From Lamprocystis purpurea DSM 4197 (lineage in GTDB: Bacteria; Pseudomonadota; Gammaproteobacteria; Chromatiales; Chromatiaceae), in contig NZ_KB902430.1 of NCBI RefSeq assembly GCF_000379525.1, positions 1 to 60,478 on the forward strand: a stretch of DNA of 60,478 bases, given 5' to 3'. The notes below the pieces were generated by a model. That model did no database searches. It saw nothing but the letters and a program-made list of their open reading frames with translations, and was not told the DNA's origin. Positions 56,326 to 60,478 of the stretch are shown piece by piece. Each line of letters opens with the position of its first letter. Positions within the stretch are counted from its first letter, which is position 1. Position numbers and translations under genes: made by a program.

Positions 56326-59241
56326 ATGAACCGCGCCGCGCTGGGTCGCGCCGATTTCATCCGCTGGGCTGTTAGTCTGGACGATGCCCGTCTCGGTCGG
56401 CTCGCGCAGGTTCTTGGCTACGCGGACCTGCCGGAGCACGCGGCCGAAGACGCGGCTGACAGCGCCGGGCAGTCCAGCCTTCCGCTCTCCGCCCCCGCCG
56501 GCGAGCAGCCCGTGACGACCAGGGTTCGACACCGCCAGTACCGCGTCATCGCGCGCCGCGTGCTCGCCCCGCCGCCCGCGATCACCGAGCCCCAGCCGCC
56601 GCCCGAGCCCGCGTCGCCGGTCGCGCCCCTGGGTCCGGCGCCGCCCCTGATTCCCTGGCCGCGGCTCTGGCCCTTCCTGCGCGCGGCCCTGGGTGAGCTG
56701 GCCGAGCGTCACCGCATCGACCTCCGGCAGGTGGCGGCGGCCTGTGCGCGCATCCAACCCCTGCGCCGACTGCCGCGACTCAAGGGCGAACGCTGGGCCG
56801 TCGCGGGTGAGCTCATTCTCGATCTGCACCCGCGGCTCTACCCCTTCTGGGATGACTTCAATGCCCTCAAGGCAGCTTTGCCGCGCCTGCGCGGCGGCAC
56901 CGGGTTGCGTATTCTGCGCATGGATCAGGGGCCGGATGGCCTGGTACACGTCTGGGAGGCCGGGACCTGGGGTCCGCCGCGTCCCTATACCCCGCCCGCG
57001 GCAGGCCAGCCCGTACTGATTGCCGGTGACCTGGGTTGTCTGGGTACGCCGGCGCAGCGTCAGGCCTGGGTTCGGCTCGGCCGGCGACTCGCGGGCAGCG
57101 GTCGGCCGCCGGTTGTCCTCACCCCCTGTCCGCCCCGCTGGTGGGACCCGACACTGGCCGGTCTTTACTTTCCGGTTTTTCTCGACCGCGGCGCACAAAT
57201 CCCGCCCCGGCCGGCCGGTCCCCGCCCCTGGCCGGCCTGGGCGGTCGATTTCGAACAGGCGATCCGGGACGATCAGGGGGCGCATCGCCTCCTCGCGTTG
57301 CTCAGCGCCTGTGTCGCTATTCGCCCGGTGTTGCTGCGTCAGTTGCGTCACCGGCTGCCCGTGGGTCTGGCGGATACCGGCAGCGAGGCGGCGGCCTGGC
57401 AGCATCCCGCATTCGTGGCCGGGGACTTCGCATTGCTCCCCGGTGCCCCGGAGGCGGTCGAGCAGTTGCGCCGTGCCTTCCCCGAGACTGGCGACGAGGC
57501 CCAGCGCCGCTTGGCCTGGGAACTCATCCGCGCCCAGCAGCAGGCGGGTGCCAGGCAGTCGGACTGCATGGAGGAGCGGATTCTCCATGCCGCCATGCTG
57601 GGGCTGACCGATCCCGCGGCCGAGATCTTTCTCGACCAAGTGGCGAAGGCACTGGACCATGCAGGCAGACCGGACGATGCCGAACGTGCCGGGTATCTTG
57701 CAGCCTGGGTCAACCGCCGTGCCGCTCGGATGCACCAGGATGCCTGGCGGTACAGCCCGCGTTCGGAGGCCCTGTGGCTCAAGGTCAATCCGCGGGCCTT
57801 GGAGGAGGGGGCAACGCTGCCGCTTGGTTTCGACATCCACCGAGCGCTCGCGGCTGCCGGAACATCGCGGAAGCGGCAAGACTGGCGCCTGATGCAGCGC
57901 GGTGACTGGCTGGAATGGGAACCGGCGGCGGCGCCCGCCGGGGCCATCGTCAGCGGCAGCCCGGTGATCGCGGAAATGCCCACCGGCCGCCCCGTGATTG
58001 CGGTGCAGGAGCAGCGGGCCGGTGCGCCATGGATGAGTCTGGGACTGGACCCGGCCGCCGGCGGCGCGGGTGCACTGCCGTTGGGCGAGCACGGCTGGCG
58101 GCTGCGCACCGATTTCGAGGAACTGCTCATCACCCTCATGGAGCGGCCCCCCTGGGCGCAGACCCTGGGGCGGGATCAGGACGGCCTGTTTGTCGGCGTC
58201 GCGGCGGGTCAGGGCGAGCGGCGCGCCTCCTGGTGCACCCCGCTGGAATGGCTGCGCTGGCCCGGCTTGCCCGTGGGTCCGGCGGTGGACTCGCCCTGGG
58301 ACGGTCACGGCGCCTTTGTCGATGCGGACCAATTCAAGGCGCTGCGGTCGTTTGGACTGGTCCCGGCGGGCGCCGGCTGGACCCTGAGCCGTGATCGGTA
58401 TGGGCTGCGTGCGGAGATCAGCATCAAAGGCGTCGCCATCGGGCTGCGCTGGATTTGGCCAGGCGTTTTTCAGATGGGTTCGCCGCCGACAGAGCAGGGT
58501 CGCGACAGTGACGAGACGCAACATGAGGTCATCCTCACCCGCGGTGTCTGGCTGGCGGAGACTGCCTGCACCCAGGCGTTGTGGGAGGCGGTGATGGATA
58601 AGAACCCCAGCTACACAAAGGGGCCACAGTTGCCGGTCGAGCAGGTCAGTTGGGAGGACATCCAGGTATTCATCGGGCGTTTGAATACCTGGCTGGGCGG
58701 GTCGGTCGAGCGGTCTGCGCGGCCGACCCAAGGGTTTCGCCTCCCGACCGAGGCGGAGTGGGAATATGTCTGTCGGGCCGGGACCACCACGGCGTATTCT
58801 TTCGGTGATGTGTTCGATTCCAAACTGGCGAATATCGGCAGCAAGACGGTTGCTGTCTGTTCATTGCCGCCTAACCCCTGGGGGCTCTACGAGATGCACG
58901 GCAATGTCGATGAATGGTGTCAGGACTGGTTCGGTGACTATTCCGCCGGGCCGGTGATCGACCCCGCGGGGGCTGATTCAGGCGATAGGCGTGTGCGGCG
59001 CGGCGGCGGTTGGGTCTACCGGGCGCACTCCCTGCGCTCCGCGTGCCGCTTCCACGGCGCTCCCGGCTTCCGCGGCCACTACTGCGGTTTCCGGCTTGCC
59101 CTAGGTCCCGAGCCCGGCCAGGCAGGAAATGGCCAGCCGGTAGGGAGCGGGGCCGGACTGCCCGCGCAGGGAGCGAGCGGGAGCGATCGGAAGGCGCGGG
59201 CGGTCCGGCCCCGCGGGGGCAAGGGGAGCACAAAAACATGA
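56326..59241 (+). CDS. vWA-like/FGE-fold sensor protein, probable DGR target
   Basis: About 971 residues; start uncertain (ATG 56326 used; GTG 56227, which would overlap the MoxR gene, and GTG 56284 are in frame). Residues 5-35 (RADFIRWAVSLDDARLGRLA) form a small helical domain, then a Pro-rich linker. Residues about 150-330 look like a vWA fold without a MIDAS (GELILDLHPRLYPFWDDFNA, VLIAGDLGCLG). Residues about 700-930 are a formylglycine-generating-enzyme/C-type-lectin domain (WIWPGVFQMGSPPTEQGRDS, FRLPTEAEWEYVCRAG, GNVDEWCQDW). Its end, residues 890-925, has the features of a DGR variable region (separate entry). Likely a ligand-binding sensor working with the MoxR ATPase and the phosphorylase protein. 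Confidence 0.8.
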   Translation: MNRAALGRADFIRWAVSLDDARLGRLAQVLGYADLPEHAAEDAADSAGQSSLPLSAPAGEQPVTTRVRHRQYRVIARRVLAPPPAITEPQPPPEPASPVAPLGPAPPLIPWPRLWPFLRAALGELAERHRIDLRQVAAACARIQPLRRLPRLKGERWAVAGELILDLHPRLYPFWDDFNALKAALPRLRGGTGLRILRMDQGPDGLVHVWEAGTWGPPRPYTPPAAGQPVLIAGDLGCLGTPAQRQAWVRLGRRLAGSGRPPVVLTPCPPRWWDPTLAGLYFPVFLDRGAQIPPRPAGPRPWPAWAVDFEQAIRDDQGAHRLLALLSACVAIRPVLLRQLRHRLPVGLADTGSEAAAWQHPAFVAGDFALLPGAPEAVEQLRRAFPETGDEAQRRLAWELIRAQQQAGARQSDCMEERILHAAMLGLTDPAAEIFLDQVAKALDHAGRPDDAERAGYLAAWVNRRAARMHQDAWRYSPRSEALWLKVNPRALEEGATLPLGFDIHRALAAAGTSRKRQDWRLMQRGDWLEWEPAAAPAGAIVSGSPVIAEMPTGRPVIAVQEQRAGAPWMSLGLDPAAGGAGALPLGEHGWRLRTDFEELLITLMERPPWAQTLGRDQDGLFVGVAAGQGERRASWCTPLEWLRWPGLPVGPAVDSPWDGHGAFVDADQFKALRSFGLVPAGAGWTLSRDRYGLRAEISIKGVAIGLRWIWPGVFQMGSPPTEQGRDSDETQHEVILTRGVWLAETACTQALWEAVMDKNPSYTKGPQLPVEQVSWEDIQVFIGRLNTWLGGSVERSARPTQGFRLPTEAEWEYVCRAGTTTAYSFGDVFDSKLANIGSKTVAVCSLPPNPWGLYEMHGNVDEWCQDWFGDYSAGPVIDPAGADSGDRRVRRGGGWVYRAHSLRSACRFHGAPGFRGHYCGFRLALGPEPGQAGNGQPVGSGAGLPAQGASGSDRKARAVRPRGGKGSTKT
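58993..59100 (+). other. Candidate DGR variable region (VR)
   Basis: It encodes VRRGGGW..., RSA-R...P..R....GFRLA, the conserved frame of FGE/C-lectin DGR targets. The positions that vary in this family are here encoded at 59014, 59017, 59026, 59029, 59044, 59050, 59053, 59056, 59065, 59068, 59074, 59077, 59080 and 59083 by GTC, TAC, CAC, TCC, TGC, TTC, CAC, GGC, GGC, TTC, GGC, CAC, TAC and TGC. All end in C, as expected if AAC, GAC or ATC template codons were mutated at adenine. The template repeat is not in the window. Confidence 0.75.
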
Positions 59242-59504
59242 AATACCATTTCTTCCACATTCCGGCCCTGGAGCCGGAGGCCGCGACCGAGGAGCTCAAT
59301 CGCCTGCTCGCTCAATACCGCATTCTGTCGGTCGACCGTCATCTGGTCGCCGACGGCTGGAGCAGCTTTTGGGCGCTGTCCGTCTGCTACGCCGACACCG
59401 AGACCGCCCCCGGCGCGCCGGGCGCAACCCGTAGGGTCCGCTGCGCGGACCACCCCGTCGCCTATCCAACGACCCGGACCGCGGCTCATCCCCCGGATGT
59501 ATAA
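59238..59504 (+). pseudogene. DGR accessory gene (HRDC type), truncated by a REP-like unit
   Basis: Starts at ATG 59238, overlapping the target gene's stop (ATGA). The first 60 residues, MKYHFFHIPALEPEAATEEL, NRLLAQYRILSVDRHLVADG and WSSFWALSVCYAD, match the N-terminus of a protein encoded next to DGR reverse transcriptases in Chromatiaceae, which normally continues into an HRDC domain. Here, after ETAPGAPGAT, a family C palindrome (59431-59451) follows and the frame ends at 59504 in unrelated sequence. The HRDC part is lost. Identification is from memory of the family and should be confirmed. Confidence 0.6.
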
Positions 59505-59613
59505 CCCGTAGGGTCCGCTTCGCGGATCATCCCCCAGCCCATCCCCCAGCCCCTCCCCCCGAATCAAATCGCGAACGTTCATTGAGGTTCTCGGTCCGCG
59601 GAGCGGACCCTAC
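59431..59613. repeat. Three REP-like family C palindromes upstream of the RAYT gene
   Basis: Units at 59431-59451 (GTAGGGTCCGCTGCGCGGAC), 59508-59527 (GTAGGGTCCGCTTCGCGGAT) and, inverted, 59593-59613. A last inverted unit lies 45 bp before the RAYT start. This is the usual arrangement of REP sequences flanking their transposase. Confidence 0.75.
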
Positions 59614-59657
59614 GGTAGACTACGCAAACCGGCTCTCCCACTTAAATGGTTCAGCGG

Positions 59658-60227
59658 ATGTCCAATTGGCGGCGCGTCTTGGTGCCCGGCGGTACCTACG
59701 CCTTTACCCTGGTCACTGAAGGCCGGGCCCCGATTCTGACCTCGCCCGTGGGTCGGTCCATCCTGCGCCAAGTGCTGTGCGATTGTCGGCGGACCTGGCC
59801 TTTCGATATCGTCGCCGTGGTGCTGTTGCCCGACCATCTGCATACCTTATGGCGGCTGCCGACGGGCGATTGCGCCTACCCGCGGCGCATCGGTTGGATC
59901 AAGAAGGAGTTCACCAAGGCCTGGCTGGCGGGCGGTGGTGCGGAACAGCCGGTCTCGGCCTCGCGGCAGCGCCACCGCCGCCGCGGCGTGCTGCAACGCA
60001 AGTTCTGGGAGCACTGCATCCGGGGGGAGGCGGACCTGTGCAGCCATTTGGATTACATCCATTACAATCCGGTGAAACACGGCTATGCGACCTGCGCGCG
60101 GGATTGGCCCTGGTCGTCGTTCCACCGCTATCGGCAGGCCGGCGTTTACCCCGAGGATTGGGGGTGTATCGCCCTTGAATTCGGGGATTTGTCGGATGGT
60201 TGCGGAGAACCGGGAGGTTTTGGTTGA
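59658..60227 (+). CDS. REP-associated tyrosine transposase (RAYT, Y1_Tnp)
   Basis: 189 residues from the ATG at 59658 (MSNWRRVLVPGGTYAFTLVT), the standard RAYT opening; an ATG at 59646 is also possible. The HUH motif is VVLLPDHLHTLWRLP; the catalytic Tyr region follows in the helix YPRRIGWIKKEFTKAW, and the C-terminal signature is DYIHYNPVKHGYA. RAYTs cut and move short REP palindromes. Family C palindromes flank the gene on both sides (59431-59613 and 60232-60478), so they are the likely substrates. The protein looks complete. Confidence 0.9.
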   Translation: MSNWRRVLVPGGTYAFTLVTEGRAPILTSPVGRSILRQVLCDCRRTWPFDIVAVVLLPDHLHTLWRLPTGDCAYPRRIGWIKKEFTKAWLAGGGAEQPVSASRQRHRRRGVLQRKFWEHCIRGEADLCSHLDYIHYNPVKHGYATCARDWPWSSFHRYRQAGVYPEDWGCIALEFGDLSDGCGEPGGFG

Positions 60228-60231
60228 GCCC

Positions 60232-60478
60232 CGTCGGGTCCGCTGCGCGGACCGGCCGCGTACGGGAACCTGCGGCGTCGGGGTTGACTGCGAGGGGGGT
60301 GGTCCGCACAGCGGACCCTACGAGCCCGCGTGCTTGGGCAGGTCCCGTAGGGTCCGCTGCGCGGGCCAGGTACGTACGGGAACCTGCGGCGTCGGGGTTG
60401 ACTGCGAGGGGGTTGGTCCGCACAGCGGACCCTACGAGCCCGCGTGCTTGGGCAGGTCCCGTAGGGTCCGCTGCGCGG
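60232..60478. repeat. REP-like cluster with 114-bp tandem unit, cut by window end
   Basis: Family C palindromes at 60232-60253, 60301-60321, 60347-60366, 60415-60435 and 60461-60478 alternate in orientation. The block starting TACGGGAACCTGCGGCGTCG at 60261 repeats at 60375 (period 114 bp), so at least two tandem copies of a REP pair are present and a third begins at the window edge. Typical of BIME-like clusters next to a RAYT gene. Confidence 0.8.

Noticed and set aside
58435-59105. Active formylglycine-generating enzyme
   Set aside because: The domain ends in the variable C-lectin frame, no sulfatase gene is near, and the cysteine pair expected for catalysis is not evident; a binding fold is more likely.
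60232-60478. Tandem repeats as a possible CRISPR array
   Set aside because: The 114-bp period, palindromes in alternating orientation and identical spacers do not fit CRISPR repeats with unique spacers; no cas genes are present. REP/BIME clustering explains it better.

Overview
The window looks like a chromosomal piece of a GC-rich gammaproteobacterium of the purple sulfur bacteria (Chromatiaceae type). It carries aprBA (sulfite oxidation through adenylylsulfate), the Rubisco-activase pair cbbQ/cbbO and a class III fructose-1,6-bisphosphatase, which together fit a sulfur-oxidising autotroph using the Calvin cycle. No Rubisco, rRNA or tRNA gene was seen, so the assignment rests on gene content and protein style and is an inference.

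Layout. 1-3.1 kb: a gene-poor stretch with fragments of toxin-antitoxin type genes, dispersed palindromic repeats, a truncated coiled-coil gene and a small periplasmic protein. 3.1-10.1 kb (minus strand): a secreted Cys-rich protein, a membrane-anchored helicase-like protein with a DUF1998 end and apparently dead ATPase motifs, a membrane protein with a tubulin-like N-terminal glycine loop, and a coiled-coil membrane protein. 10.4-14.5 kb: a LysE-type exporter, a decayed Fic gene, an antitoxin remnant, and two convergent AAA-ATPase/PD-(D/E)XK paralogues (one intact, one 5'-truncated). 14.6-18.9 kb: an RND efflux pair. 19.2-23.4 kb: a small secreted repeat protein, a hexanucleotide microsatellite and a large tubulin-like GTPase (minus). 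24-26.6 kb: DUF1800/DUF1501 pair, the first apparently 5'-truncated. 26.7-29.2 kb: aprBA on the minus strand. 29.6-32.9 kb: two Uma2-type nucleases, a DUF805 membrane protein and a small membrane-anchored protein. 33-44 kb: housekeeping genes (PBP1A, DUF6279 lipoprotein, MOSC, class III FBPase, YqiA-like hydrolase, TraB-like protein, lipoprotein, cytochrome b561 and two YceI proteins). 44.3-49 kb: cbbQ and cbbO separated by a two-gene toxin-antitoxin-like module with its own promoter and palindromic operator. 49-52.3 kb: a Uma2 paralogue, an AbiE type IV toxin-antitoxin module, long inverted-repeat elements and a duplicated abiEii 3' end.

The most interesting region is 52.35-60.48 kb. Three tightly spaced genes encode (1) a metallophosphoesterase-nucleoside phosphorylase fusion with an unidentified C-terminal domain, (2) a MoxR-type AAA ATPase and (3) a protein with a probable degenerate vWA-like region and a C-terminal formylglycine-generating-enzyme/C-type-lectin fold. 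The last 36 codons of that fold look like the variable region of a diversity-generating retroelement (DGR): 14 surface-type positions are all NNC codons, as expected when AAC template codons are mutated at adenines, inside an otherwise conserved frame. The next gene starts like the HRDC-type DGR accessory protein but is cut off by a REP-like palindrome. A REP-associated transposase and a dense cluster of the same palindromes follow to the window edge. I read this as a conflict or antigen-sensing module with a hypermutable sensor whose reverse transcriptase and template lie outside the window, act in trans, or have been lost.

At least six families of short dispersed repeats (palindromic, MITE-like and REP-like) mark insertion points through the window and in two cases have altered coding sequences.
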